A DNA stretch of 15,384 bases from DAOTWP01 sp034435675 (GCA_034435675.1 DAOTWP010000051.1:1-15384); one strand, 5' to 3'. Positions 1 to 7,563 are shown, numbered from the stretch's first letter. Numbers and translations: made by a program. Notes: a model not told the origin generated them from the sequence alone.

Positions 1-1
1 C

Positions 2-838
2 GATTTGCCCTCGCCGCTGACCCGCATGGACTACTTCTCTTATCCGCCGCTGGCACTGCTGACCACCTATGCCGCGCATTTGCTGGTCGTCGTCGTTGCC
101 ATCTTCATCCGGCGTGACCAGGCACAGCGCGACCGGCTGCACCTGTTGTTCGAGCAGTATAAGGTTGACCTGCTGCGGCGCTTCCTCAGCCACGCCTCGC
201 ACGACCTGCGCACGCCGTTGAGCAATATCCGCCTCGACCTGTATTTACTCAACAACCTGTCCGCCAACGCCGGGCAGCGCGAACGGCTGGCGAAGCTGGA
301 ACAACATGTGGACACGCTGGAACATCTGCTGCTCAGCATGGTCGAAATGGCGCGCGTGGATCAGGGTGACAGCTTTCTGCTGCGCCGGGTGGATTTGTAT
401 CATTGTGTTGACCATGTGGTCAACAACCTGATGCCGCGTATGCACCGCAAACAGCAGATTCTGCATTACCTTGCGGAAACCGAGCAGGCATTCGGCTATG
501 CCGACCCCGGACAGATTGAACTGGCGCTGCACAATATTCTCGATAATGCCATCGCCTACACCCCCGAAGGCGGGACGATCAGCGTGCGGGTGGGCAGCAG
601 CGCGGGCAACTGCATTGTGGAAATCGAGGACACCGGCTGCGGTATTCCCATGGAACAACTGCCCTACATTTTTGACCGTTTCTTCCGTATCGATGCTGCC
701 CGCACACAGCCGGGCGGCAGCAATGGGCTGGGCTTGTCTATCAGCCGGAAGATCATTGACCTGCACAACGGCAGCATCGAAGTGGAAAGCACAGTCGGCA
801 CGGGCAGTTTGTTTCGCGTGCGCCTGCCGCTGGCATAG
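2..838 (+). CDS. Sensor histidine kinase, C-terminal part (5' end outside window)
   Basis: Signal-transducing autokinase that would phosphorylate a partner response regulator; no partner gene is adjacent. The frame is open to the window edge, so the true start and any sensor domain lie upstream. Numbering from the TTG at 5: a hydrophobic membrane segment at about 19-36, then the HisKA dimerisation helix with the H-box SHDLRTP (phosphoacceptor His66). The HATPase_c domain has an N-box with Asn177 and Asn181 in ALHNILDNAIAY, G1 DTGCGIP (209-215), F-box FDRFFR (223-228) and G2 GGSNGLGLS. All catalytic boxes are intact and the protein ends right after the ATPase fold, with no receiver domain. The last membrane helix sits only about 25 residues before the HisKA helix, so there is no room for a HAMP or PAS linker. 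A hairpin terminator follows about 70 bp downstream. Confidence 0.93.
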   Translation, partial: DLPSPLTRMDYFSYPPLALLTTYAAHLLVVVVAIFIRRDQAQRDRLHLLFEQYKVDLLRRFLSHASHDLRTPLSNIRLDLYLLNNLSANAGQRERLAKLEQHVDTLEHLLLSMVEMARVDQGDSFLLRRVDLYHCVDHVVNNLMPRMHRKQQILHYLAETEQAFGYADPGQIELALHNILDNAIAYTPEGGTISVRVGSSAGNCIVEIEDTGCGIPMEQLPYIFDRFFRIDAARTQPGGSNGLGLSISRKIIDLHNGSIEVESTVGTGSLFRVRLPLA

Positions 839-889
839 CGCCTGGTTTGCGACAACCCGGTCTCCTGCAACCCGCCGCCGATTCGCGCG

Positions 890-895
890 TATAAT
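890..895 (+). promoter_or_regulatory. Candidate -10 box (TATAAT) between kinase and oxidoreductase genes
   Basis: An exact TATAAT lies 97 bp before the ATG of the CrtI-like gene. No good -35 hexamer stands at 16-18 bp; CTGCAA at 865-870 is 19 bp away and weak. Transcription from here would start near 902 and run straight into the 906-950 hairpin. It may therefore drive an attenuated leader, or be a chance match. Confidence 0.4.
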
Positions 896-905
896 GCCTG
901 TAGAC

Positions 906-950
906 AAGCAGGGGCACGCAATGTGGTATTTGCGTCCCTGCTTTTTGTTT
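906..950 (+). terminator. Intrinsic terminator or attenuator hairpin
   Basis: AAGCAGGG (906-913) pairs with CCCTGCTT (936-943), and ACGCAA (916-921) pairs with TTGCGT (930-935). This makes a 14 bp stem interrupted only by G914-C915, with an 8 nt loop. A T-rich tail (TTTTGTTT, 943-950) follows directly. It most simply ends the histidine-kinase transcript. Because a TATAAT lies just upstream and the next ORF starts 43 bp downstream, it could also attenuate the oxidoreductase. Confidence 0.8.
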
Positions 951-992
951 ACCAACCACACCGGGTGCAGTGAGCAGGGGGACACCAACCGC

Positions 993-2507
993 ATGGCGCA
1001 GCAATCAGGCAAACACATCATCATCATTGGCGCGGGGATCGCCGGGCTTTCGGCAGGCTGTTACGCGCGCATGAACGGCTACCAGACAACCATTTTTGAA
1101 CTGCATGATTTGCCCGGCGGCTTGTGCACCGCATGGGAGCGCAAGGACTACGTCTTCGACGGCTGCATTCACTACCTGTTTGGCAGCGGCGCAGGGCAGC
1201 CCTTCAACCGCATGTGGCAGGAACTCGGCGCGGTGCAGGACCGCCCAATGATCAACCACGACGAATACCAGCGCATCACCTATGGCGACAAAACGCTGAT
1301 TGTTTATTGTGACCCGGACCGGCTGGAACAGCATATGTGCGCGCTTTCGCCCGCAGACGCGCCGCTGATCAGGAAATTCTGCCACGGCGTGCGCCAGTTC
1401 ACGCGCTTCGATATGTTCGCGCTCTACGAGAAACCCCGCCCGCTGATGAACGGCAAGGACTGGCAGCAGTTTGGCAGCAAAATGACGCCGTTCCTGCTGC
1501 CCATGCTGCGCTGGGCGCGGGTGTCGTCAAAGGCGTTTGCCGAACGCTTTAAAGACCCGTTCCTGCGGCGGGCGGTGGCGCAGATGTTTTCGTGGGAAGA
1601 AGCGCCGGTGATGATGGGCATGTTCCTGCTGGCGTACCTGCACAACGGCAACGCGGGTTTCCCGGAGGGCGGCTCGCTGGAATTTGCCCGCGCGCTGGAA
1701 AAGCGTTATCTGGCGCTGGGCGGTGAACTGCGCTACAACGCGCAGGTTGAGAAAATCCTGACGGAGAACGGGCGCGCGGTGGGCGTGCGGCTGTATAACG
1801 ACGAAATCCACCGTGCCGACGTGGTGATTTCCGCATGTGACGGGCACACCACGATTTTTGACATGCTCGGCGGGCAGTACATCAACCGCAAAATCCGCCG
1901 CATGTATGACGGGCATCTGGCGCTGCATTCGCAGGTGCAGGTTTCGCTGGGCGTCAGGCGTGATTTATCCGCCGAACCGCACTGGACAACCTATCTGCTG
2001 GATCAGCCGCTGCTGATGATCGGGGAAGACCGGCGCGAACTGGGCGTCAAGCATTACTGCTTTGACCCATCGCTGTCGCCGGCGGGCAAGTCGGTGCTCC
2101 AGGTGATGCTGCGCTCGAATTATGCCTACTGGCAGAACATCTTCGGGCGGCGGATTTACGACACTGAGCAGCGCCAGGTTTCGGACACGGTGATCGGCTA
2201 TCTGGAACAGCATTATCCCGGCATCCGCGCCGACATCGAGTTTGTGGACGAGGCAACCCCACTGAGCTACGAGCGCTACACCAACAACTGGCTGGGGTCA
2301 ACCTGCGGCTGGCTGCTGACGCGCGAGACGATGACGATGATGATCTTCGGCGTGAAAAAGACGCTGCCGGGGCTGCAAAACTTCTACATGGCGGGGCAGT
2401 GGGTCGAGCCGGGCGGCAGCGTGCCGATTGCGGCGGCGTCCGGGCGCAACGTCGTGCAGATGATCTGCCACCGGGACGGCAAACCGTTTGAGGCGTGCCT
2501 GCCCTGA
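993..2507 (+). CDS. Phytoene dehydrogenase-like FAD-dependent oxidoreductase (CrtI/COG1233 type)
   Basis: Flavoprotein amine-oxidase/CrtI superfamily enzyme of 504 aa. These enzymes desaturate or isomerise carotenoids, or saturate retinol-like polyenes, using bound FAD. The N-terminus carries the Rossmann dinucleotide motif GAGIAGLSAG (Gly13, Gly15, Gly18), followed by the acidic strand end TIFE and the PGGLCTAW loop typical of CrtI relatives. The C-terminus has the second FAD signature NFYMAGQWVEPGGSVPIAAA, with a GRN helix after it. The ATG at 993 is chosen because the Rossmann strand starts seven residues later and an AGCAGGGGG stretch lies about 10 nt upstream; the frame remains open further upstream but only in non-coding-looking sequence. 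No other carotenoid genes are nearby, so the substrate is unknown and a carotenoid role should not be assumed. Confidence 0.88.
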   Translation: MAQQSGKHIIIIGAGIAGLSAGCYARMNGYQTTIFELHDLPGGLCTAWERKDYVFDGCIHYLFGSGAGQPFNRMWQELGAVQDRPMINHDEYQRITYGDKTLIVYCDPDRLEQHMCALSPADAPLIRKFCHGVRQFTRFDMFALYEKPRPLMNGKDWQQFGSKMTPFLLPMLRWARVSSKAFAERFKDPFLRRAVAQMFSWEEAPVMMGMFLLAYLHNGNAGFPEGGSLEFARALEKRYLALGGELRYNAQVEKILTENGRAVGVRLYNDEIHRADVVISACDGHTTIFDMLGGQYINRKIRRMYDGHLALHSQVQVSLGVRRDLSAEPHWTTYLLDQPLLMIGEDRRELGVKHYCFDPSLSPAGKSVLQVMLRSNYAYWQNIFGRRIYDTEQRQVSDTVIGYLEQHYPGIRADIEFVDEATPLSYERYTNNWLGSTCGWLLTRETMTMMIFGVKKTLPGLQNFYMAGQWVEPGGSVPIAAASGRNVVQMICHRDGKPFEACLP

Positions 2508-2526
2508 GGATGCAGCGGCAGGCGAT

Positions 2527-2556
2527 GCAGCCGTGCTGAAGGCAGCCGTGTTGAAG
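2527..2556. repeat. Two-copy 15 bp tandem repeat
   Basis: GCAGCCGTGCTGAAG (2527-2541) is followed directly by GCAGCCGTGTTGAAG (2542-2556), one mismatch apart, and the first five bases of a third copy. It fills much of the 79 bp gap between two convergent genes. No hairpin plus T-tract terminator is visible in this gap. Confidence 0.7.
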
Positions 2557-2586
2557 GCAGCATACGCCCGCCCTTACAGCACGCCG

Positions 2587-4518
2587 CTAAGGCACTACAA
2601 CGCTCACCGCCGCAAAAATCAGTTCCTGCCCCCAGTAGAGCGTGTCCGGTCCTTCCAGCAGGTGCAGCGGATGACCGGCTGCTGCGGGGCGAACTGCCAG
2701 CCGCAGGTGATGCGGACCGGCGGGGACTTCGGCGGGGATGTCCAGACAGAACTGCGGCGGGACGCTTTCGCCGGGGGCAAGCGCGGGCAGCGGAACAGTC
2801 AGGCTGGCGCGTGTGGTGTTGTAACCCTGTGTCAGCCGGATTTCAGCACGGTAAGCGCCGTCTGCCAGCGGGACGAGTGCGCGCAGCGGGGCGTCAAAGC
2901 ACAGGCGTTCCCCGGCAAGCGCGTAAAGCTGGTTCAGCGGCGCGCCCGCATACGCCAGCAGCGGCACGGCATTGGCATCCGCAAACACAAAGCTCAGCGC
3001 GGAGTCCGGCACGCCGAAGCCCGGCGCAGAGTCAACCGCACGGTCAAGGCGGTAGAGCAGTGTGCCCTCCACCGCGTCCCGGTAGCCCACCGTGCGCCCC
3101 TGGACCAGCACCAGCAGCGCATCCCACAGGCGCGGCGTTTGCGCGCTCAGCACCAGCCAGACGGACGGCGCACCTGCCACCCGTTCGGCAATCGCGCGCA
3201 GTTCGTCCGTATCAAACCAGCGCCACGACAGGTCAATCGTGATGCCCGTGCGCAGCGGCAGATGCCGGGCATAGTAGGCGAAGGGACTCTGCGGTGTGAA
3301 GTCAATCAGCGCAGGATGCAGCGAGTCACGTGCCGCCGCCATGCGCGCTGCCGCCGTGCCGTAATCGGGACGTGGGGGAAAGAAACTGGCATCGTTGAAC
3401 ACCTGCGTGCCGACCAGCGCCAGCAGCAGCCCGCCGCCCACCAGTCGCAAATAGGGGTTAGCAGCAGCCCGCCGCCCGCCGAACAACGCCCCAGCCAGCA
3501 GCAGAGCCCCGGCAGGCAGCGCCGCGTAGAGATAGCGCACCTGATACAGCGGCGGCAGCACGGCGTTGAGCAGCAGCAGCGCCAGCGGAGTCAGCAGCAG
3601 CCAGAGCAGCAGCAGCGCCAGCGAAGCGGGAAAACGGGTTTCTGCCGGGGCAAGCCAGCGGCGCAGCAGCCCCAGCGCCAGCGCCCCCGCGAACAGCGCC
3701 GGATAGCCAGTGGTGACGATCAGCAGGAGCTGTTCCAGCGTGAGCCAGTTGGTCGGCAGCGGGGCAGAAGCGGGCAGCCCGCCGGACTGCACCTGCCGCA
3801 GCAGAAACGGCAGCCAGGGCGCAAACAGCAGCGCTACACCCAGCAGCAGGCGCAGGTAACGCCCGAAACGCCGGGGGTGCGCCAGCAGCAGGTGCAGCGC
3901 ATGGCTGAGCAGCAGCAGCACCCCGGCATAATGTGTGTAGAGCAGCGTGGCGGCGCACAGCACATAGGCAAAGGCACTGCCGCGCAGCAGACCACGCAGC
4001 CACCGCAGTCTGCCTGCTGTGATCGCCCGCGCCCCAACGCCCGGCTGTGCCAGCCAGCCCGCGTATGCCCATGTCGCCAACGCGGCGAGCACCAGCAGCA
4101 GCGCGTACATGCGCGTTTCGCGGGCGTAATAGACAAAAAACGGCGCAGTGCCCAGCAGCAGCACCGCCGCCGCAGCGCTGCCACGATTCAGCAGCCTGCG
4201 CCCGGCAGCATAGGTCGCCGCCAGCCCGACCAGCGCGCCCAACGCCGACAGCAGGCGCACGGCATAGACCGACTCGCCCGCCAGCCCAACCCAGACATCC
4301 AGCAGCAGGAAATACAGCGGCGGGTGTACATCCGCCATGACGATGCGCAGTGTGTCCAGTGTGCCGCGCAGACCGTCCCCGCGCACCGCCCACAGCGACC
4401 ACGCCTCATCATGCCACAGGCTTTCGCGCCCCAGATGCAGACTGATCATTACGAACGCCGCCAGCAGCAGCAGCACCACGAGCAGCAGATGAGGAAATGG
4501 CGGGCGCGTCGTGCGCAT
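2587..4518 (-). CDS. GT39/PMT-like polytopic membrane glycosyltransferase
   Basis: Integral membrane GT-C fold protein of 643 aa, resembling COG5305 and dolichyl-phosphate-mannose-type transferases that move sugars from polyprenyl phosphate donors onto envelope acceptors. Membrane segment 1 is at about 8-28. It is followed by WHDEAWSLWAV, whose Asp37-Glu38 corresponds to the conserved acidic pair of the first extracytoplasmic loop, and by DVHPPLYFLLL (63-73), a hallmark of this group. Many Leu/Ala-rich helices follow to about residue 425, then a roughly 200-residue soluble C-terminal region. The ATG at 4518 is preferred over the in-frame ATG at 4575: GGAG lies 8 nt before it and the membrane helix follows closely, whereas the longer start would overlap the upstream gene. 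It lies 43 bp behind the WYL regulator on the same strand, so co-transcription is likely. Donor and acceptor are unknown. Confidence 0.85.
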   Translation of the reverse strand: MRTTRPPFPHLLLVVLLLLAAFVMISLHLGRESLWHDEAWSLWAVRGDGLRGTLDTLRIVMADVHPPLYFLLLDVWVGLAGESVYAVRLLSALGALVGLAATYAAGRRLLNRGSAAAAVLLLGTAPFFVYYARETRMYALLLVLAALATWAYAGWLAQPGVGARAITAGRLRWLRGLLRGSAFAYVLCAATLLYTHYAGVLLLLSHALHLLLAHPRRFGRYLRLLLGVALLFAPWLPFLLRQVQSGGLPASAPLPTNWLTLEQLLLIVTTGYPALFAGALALGLLRRWLAPAETRFPASLALLLLWLLLTPLALLLLNAVLPPLYQVRYLYAALPAGALLLAGALFGGRRAAANPYLRLVGGGLLLALVGTQVFNDASFFPPRPDYGTAAARMAAARDSLHPALIDFTPQSPFAYYARHLPLRTGITIDLSWRWFDTDELRAIAERVAGAPSVWLVLSAQTPRLWDALLVLVQGRTVGYRDAVEGTLLYRLDRAVDSAPGFGVPDSALSFVFADANAVPLLAYAGAPLNQLYALAGERLCFDAPLRALVPLADGAYRAEIRLTQGYNTTRASLTVPLPALAPGESVPPQFCLDIPAEVPAGPHHLRLAVRPAAAGHPLHLLEGPDTLYWGQELIFAAVSVVVP

Positions 4519-4561
4519 GGGGACATCTCCGATCAGGACAGAACAGGGTTGAGGCTGCGGG

Positions 4562-5536
4562 CTAGCCCTCTGCATCCAGCGCCAGCACCGCGCGGGCAGT
4601 GGCGATCACCGTATCATACAATTCACGCGGTTGCAGCACGCGAATTTTAGCGCCCAAGCCCAGCACGCGCATCCGCGCTTCGCTCAGTGAGGCAAAGCTG
4701 ACTTCCAGCATCAGCCAGCCGTCTGCATCCGGCGGCGCAAGCTGGCGGTAGTAACCTTCCATATATGCCGGGAAATACCAGAAGGCATCGTGATGCACGC
4801 GCAGCACCGTGTGATACGGGGGATTCTGCGCCAGCCCTTCGCGTTCATACTGCGCGCAGGACTCGCGCCAGTACGCGCCCAGATCAAACGCCGGATCGCG
4901 CTCAAAAACGGCGTCCAGCAGATCCACCTCCTGCAGCCGCCCAATGCGATAATTGCGCATGTCGCCGTGCTGCTTTTTGCCCACCAGATACCAGATGTTC
5001 GCCTTTGCTACCAGCCCGTAAGGTTCGACCACCTGCGACGTTTGCCGCCCTTCGACCGGCTGGTAGCGCACATGCAGCAGGCGCTCGTCCCACACTGCCT
5101 GCTGAAGCAGCGCGAAAAACGGCGAGGGTTCGACCACCTGAAACCAGTTGGATGGGTCAATGTAGAAGCGCTGGCGAAACTGCTCCACTGCCGAACGCTG
5201 CGCAGTGGGCAGTGCGGCGAACAGTTTGAGCAGTGTGCCCCGTACCGCGCCGGACAGTCCCAGGTCGCCCAGTGGACCGCCCGCAGTGGACAGGAACAGC
5301 GCCTGCACCTCTGGCGTAGATAAGCCGGTCAGCGCCAGCCGGTAATGGTCGTCAAGAAAAACGCCGCCGTTAACACCCGGCTGGGTGTAGACCGGGATGC
5401 CGGCGATGCTCAGCGCCTCGACATCGCGATAGATCGTGCGCTGCGAAACCTCAAGCTGCGCGGCAAGTTCCTGCACGGTCAGGCGTCCACGCGCATGCAG
5501 CAGCAGCATAATCGACAGCAGGCGGTCAGCACGCAT
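4562..5536 (-). CDS. WYL-domain transcriptional regulator (YafY/DeoR-like HTH)
   Basis: DNA-binding regulator of 324 aa. The N-terminal winged helix (about 2-60) has a clear helix-turn-helix, LTVQELAAQLEVSQRTIYRDVEAL, as in HTH_11 proteins. The wing ends in NGGVFL. A WYL ligand-sensing domain follows from about 140, with VEPYGLVAKANIWYLVGK and RNYRIGRLQEV. The C-terminal WCX-like extension runs to the end. Start: the ATG at 5536 was chosen; an in-frame GTG at 5545 is possible and would add three residues. The gene is divergent from a DinB-fold gene, and WYL (YafY-type) regulators are recurrent neighbours of DinB-like proteins. A palindrome in the shared intergenic region is a candidate operator. 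The downstream glycosyltransferase is probably on the same transcript. The ligand is unknown. Confidence 0.92.
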   Translation of the reverse strand: MRADRLLSIMLLLHARGRLTVQELAAQLEVSQRTIYRDVEALSIAGIPVYTQPGVNGGVFLDDHYRLALTGLSTPEVQALFLSTAGGPLGDLGLSGAVRGTLLKLFAALPTAQRSAVEQFRQRFYIDPSNWFQVVEPSPFFALLQQAVWDERLLHVRYQPVEGRQTSQVVEPYGLVAKANIWYLVGKKQHGDMRNYRIGRLQEVDLLDAVFERDPAFDLGAYWRESCAQYEREGLAQNPPYHTVLRVHHDAFWYFPAYMEGYYRQLAPPDADGWLMLEVSFASLSEARMRVLGLGAKIRVLQPRELYDTVIATARAVLALDAEG

Positions 5537-5567
5537 TTTTAACACTCACTTAAAACATACGTTCCAC

Positions 5568-5573
5568 AGTATA
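5568..5573 (-). promoter_or_regulatory. Extended -10 box for the WYL gene
   Basis: On the minus strand the sequence reads TTGTGCTATACTGTGG. TATACT is preceded by TGC, which fits an extended -10 (TGn) element and could compensate for the lack of a clear -35. It lies 31 bp before the WYL start codon. Almost the same string precedes the SRPBCC gene (6854-6859). Confidence 0.55.
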
Positions 5574-5581
5574 GCACAATT

Positions 5582-5600
5582 CCTGACACTGGATGTCAGG
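5582..5600. promoter_or_regulatory. Palindrome, candidate WYL operator
   Basis: CCTGACA and TGTCAGG are perfect 7 bp arms around the 5 bp spacer CTGGA, with an extra AAT/ATT match outside a single mispair. The site sits between the two divergent -10 boxes (5568-5573 minus; 5611-5616 plus), where a dimeric repressor would block both promoters. Assignment to the adjacent WYL protein is inference from position. Confidence 0.55.
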
Positions 5601-5610
5601 GATTGTCGTC

Positions 5611-5616
5611 TATGCT
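5611..5616 (+). promoter_or_regulatory. Candidate -10 box (TATGCT) for the DinB-fold gene
   Basis: TATGCT lies 57 bp before the ATG at 5674. The -35 position at 17 bp would fall inside the 5582-5600 palindrome, consistent with repression by operator occlusion. No good -35 consensus is visible. Confidence 0.35.
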
Positions 5617-5673
5617 GGTATCAGCAGGAAAACAGGCACGACAGCCAAAAACATAGCACAAGGAGCAGTTCTG

Positions 5674-6153
5674 ATGAACCTGATCGAACGTGAGCATTTT
5701 GAGATGCTGAAGATGACCCTGGCGCTGCGCCACCAACTGCTTGAGGCGCTGACCGACGCCGACCTCGCCTATCGCCTGCCGGGGAACAACATGACGCTGG
5801 GCGAATTGTGCCGCGAGAACGGCGAAATCGAACAGGCATACATTGACTCGTTCAAGACGTTTAAGCAGGATTTCAGCTATCGCCACCCCGACCCCAGCAT
5901 CGCGGGCAGTGTCGAAAAGCTGCGCGCATGGTTCAAAGCGCTGGAAGCCGAGATGGAAACCACGCTGCGTGGGCTGACCGATGACGATATTCGCGGCAAG
6001 CTGGTGGATCGCGGCTACGGCTTTACGCCGCCGGTCGGCGTGCAGTTCCACATCTACCGCGAAGGGCTGCTGATTTTCTACGGCAAAGCGAGTATCTATC
6101 TGAAGGCGATGCAGAAACCGCTGCCGGGCGATCTGGCGACGTGGATCGCCTGA
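5674..6153 (+). CDS. DinB-superfamily four-helix protein
   Basis: Small cytosolic protein of 159 aa of the DinB/YfiT four-helix bundle type, a superfamily that includes metal-dependent thiol transferases and many proteins of unknown activity. The ATG at 5674 is fixed by AAGGAG (5660-5665) 8 nt upstream. The last helix carries the pattern QFHIYREGLLIFYGKASIYL. Only His126 of the expected HxxxH pair is present, with Glu130 at the second position. The helix-2 His is also missing (LGELCRENGEIEQAY). Metal binding, if kept, would need other ligands such as Cys46, Glu48 or Glu130. It is divergent from the WYL regulator and probably under its control. A GC-rich hairpin follows the stop codon. Substrate and activity cannot be named. 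Confidence 0.82.
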   Translation: MNLIEREHFEMLKMTLALRHQLLEALTDADLAYRLPGNNMTLGELCRENGEIEQAYIDSFKTFKQDFSYRHPDPSIAGSVEKLRAWFKALEAEMETTLRGLTDDDIRGKLVDRGYGFTPPVGVQFHIYREGLLIFYGKASIYLKAMQKPLPGDLATWIA

Positions 6154-6179
6154 AAGCAGGGCATTCATGGGGGCAGCGT

Positions 6180-6204
6180 GGGGGAGTGCGCCAGGCGCTC
6201 CCCC
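6180..6204 (+). terminator. GC-rich hairpin downstream of the DinB-fold gene
   Basis: GGGGGAG (6180-6186) pairs with CTCCCCC (6198-6204), and the inner CGC/GCG extends the stem. There is no T-tract behind it, so it is either a weak terminator or a 3' end stabiliser. The rest of 6205-6365 holds nothing I recognise apart from a small palindromic AGGGTTGCAGCCCT at 6282-6295. Confidence 0.4.
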
Positions 6205-6365
6205 GGCTCAGGATCGATCCGTAAACCTGGACAGACAAGGGGATGATGCAATTCAAGGATTTGATCGAATAACGCTTTCGCAGGGTTGCAGCCCTACCGG
6301 CAGCCTGATTATTTTCTTAAAGAGCAGCATTCCTTGTTCTGGATGACCGCTTTATGGATAGGTTC

Positions 6366-6821
6366 TTAGCGGCTGACGGCTTCTGCTTCCAGCAGGGTTT
6401 TCAGGTTTTGCAGCCCTTCGCGCAAATCCTGAAGATTGCGTTCCTCAATCGCCAGCCGGTTGATCAGTTGCGCGATGAGCGCCCCCGGCAGCCGGTAATC
6501 GACGCGAATAGTCAGCCGGGTGCCGCTGCCGCTGGGGCTGAAGATAAATTCGAAGGCGCTGTCAATGCCGCTGATGGTCTTGACGAGCAGATGCGCATCC
6601 GGTGTCAGGGCAAGGACTTCGTGTTCGCCTTTGATGCGCACGCCCATCATGTTATAGACATAACGCGAGATGGACCCGACCACCGTCGGCGCGGGCGTGA
6701 CGCGCTGCTGAAAATCAATCGGGGGCCACCAGTCCGCCATGCGTTCGGGCTGGTTGGCGACAAAATCAAACACGCGCGGCAGCGGGGCGCGAATATCGAT
6801 AGACTGTTCAACTTGCGGCAT
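6366..6821 (-). CDS. SRPBCC-family (START/polyketide-cyclase-like) protein
   Basis: Soluble helix-grip protein of 151 aa. It begins MPQVEQSIDIRAPLPRVFDFV, the characteristic first strand and helix of SRPBCC proteins (polyketide cyclase/dehydrase and lipid-transport type). The middle strands follow (VGSISRYVYNMMGVRIKGEHEV; GSGTRLTIRVDYRLPG), then the long C-terminal helix (ERNLQDLREGLQNLKTLLEA). The fold binds hydrophobic ligands or modifies small molecules, and sequence alone does not give the ligand. The ATG at 6821 is chosen over the in-frame start at 6839 because AGGAG lies about 7 nt before it and homologues begin at this strand. An extended -10 box stands 33 bp upstream. Divergent from the response-regulator gene, with no obvious functional link. 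Confidence 0.85.
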   Translation of the reverse strand: MPQVEQSIDIRAPLPRVFDFVANQPERMADWWPPIDFQQRVTPAPTVVGSISRYVYNMMGVRIKGEHEVLALTPDAHLLVKTISGIDSAFEFIFSPSGSGTRLTIRVDYRLPGALIAQLINRLAIEERNLQDLREGLQNLKTLLEAEAVSR

Positions 6822-6853
6822 GGAGGACTCCTGAAGCAACGATTATCCGCCAA

Positions 6854-6859
6854 AGTATA
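6854..6859 (-). promoter_or_regulatory. Extended -10 box for the SRPBCC gene
   Basis: On the minus strand it reads TTGTGCTATACTTTGG, with TG one base before TATACT. It matches the WYL-gene promoter at 15 of 16 positions. No -35 match at 16-18 bp. The rest of the 301 bp intergenic region (6822-7122) shows only this box and the TATAAT at 7051. Confidence 0.5.
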
Positions 6860-7050
6860 GCACAACCCGCGCCATACGCTTTGCAAACCACACCCCGTAT
6901 GCAGTGGCAGCTCGGCACGCTGCACGGACCCTGTGCCCGCGCCCACTGGCGCAGCGCACGACGGCAGAAAACCACACCCTTTACGATCTTCATTAGATTT
7001 ACGCTTGTGAAGTTTGGGGATTGTAGCGCGCATCTGGATAAGATTGCCGT

Positions 7051-7056
7051 TATAAT
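7051..7056 (+). promoter_or_regulatory. Candidate -10 box (TATAAT) for the response-regulator gene
   Basis: An exact TATAAT lies 66 bp before the ATG at 7123. No good -35 at the usual distance. Assigned by sequence and position only. Confidence 0.5.
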
Positions 7057-7122
7057 CCTGATATACGCATTATTGCGCGCAGCAGCGATTCATCACCACC
7101 TGTTCGGGCAGATGAGGCAGCA

Positions 7123-7563
7123 ATGACAGCAGCGGACATGGACAACGTCGAACGCGAAGTGGACTTTTCGCGCGTGAGCGCACTTGTAGTAGAAGATAAC
7201 GCCGGGGGCATGGCGATTATCGGTGTGATGATGCGCTATCTGGGCATTAAGTCGTTTATCAACACCACCGGGCACGAAGTGGTTGAAATGGCGCTGGCGA
7301 TGAAACCGCGTCCCAATCTGGTGCTGCTTGATCTGGCGCTGCCCAACACCACCGGCTATGAAGTGCTCAAGAAACTCCGCGCTGCCCCGGAACTCAAGGA
7401 TGTGATCGTGGTGGCGATTACCGCGCAGGACGCCGACACGGAAATTCCCAAGTGTCAGGCGGCAGGTTTTGACGGCTACATCGGCAAACCGATCAGCCGG
7501 CTGCGCTTCCCCAAACAGATCGCGCGCATCCTTAAAGGCGAGTCGGTCTGGGAAACGTATTGA
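7123..7563 (+). CDS. Stand-alone response regulator receiver (CheY-like)
   Basis: Cytosolic phosphoacceptor protein of 146 aa consisting of one REC domain with short extensions. The acidic pocket is Glu24-Asp25 (VVEDN), the phosphorylated residue is Asp70 (LVLLDLALP), the switch Thr is Thr100 (VVAITAQD) and the conserved Lys is Lys122 (GYIGKPIS). There is no DNA-binding or enzymatic output domain, so it would act by protein-protein contact or in a phosphorelay. The ATG at 7123 has GATGAGG 5 nt upstream. The tail FPKQIARILKGESVWE is a form I associate with Chloroflexota single-domain regulators. The nearest kinase gene in the window (2-838) is 6 kb away, so no partner can be assigned. Confidence 0.93.
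   Translation: MTAADMDNVEREVDFSRVSALVVEDNAGGMAIIGVMMRYLGIKSFINTTGHEVVEMALAMKPRPNLVLLDLALPNTTGYEVLKKLRAAPELKDVIVVAITAQDADTEIPKCQAAGFDGYIGKPISRLRFPKQIARILKGESVWETY

Noticed and set aside
471..992. Upstream extension of the CrtI-like frame
   Set aside because: The extra 174 residues lie inside the kinase gene in another frame and pass through a terminator; the Rossmann motif fits the ATG at 993.
245..1027. Minus-strand open frame (260 codons) opposite the kinase and intergenic region
   Set aside because: It crosses the terminator hairpin and the histidine-kinase catalytic boxes on the other strand; GC-rich shadow with no recognisable protein.
2488..4650. Long plus-strand open frame (720 codons) opposite the glycosyltransferase
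   Set aside because: It is rich in Gln, Arg and Pro with runs such as QQQ because it is the complement of CTG-rich membrane helices; no fold or start signal, and the opposite strand has clear family motifs.
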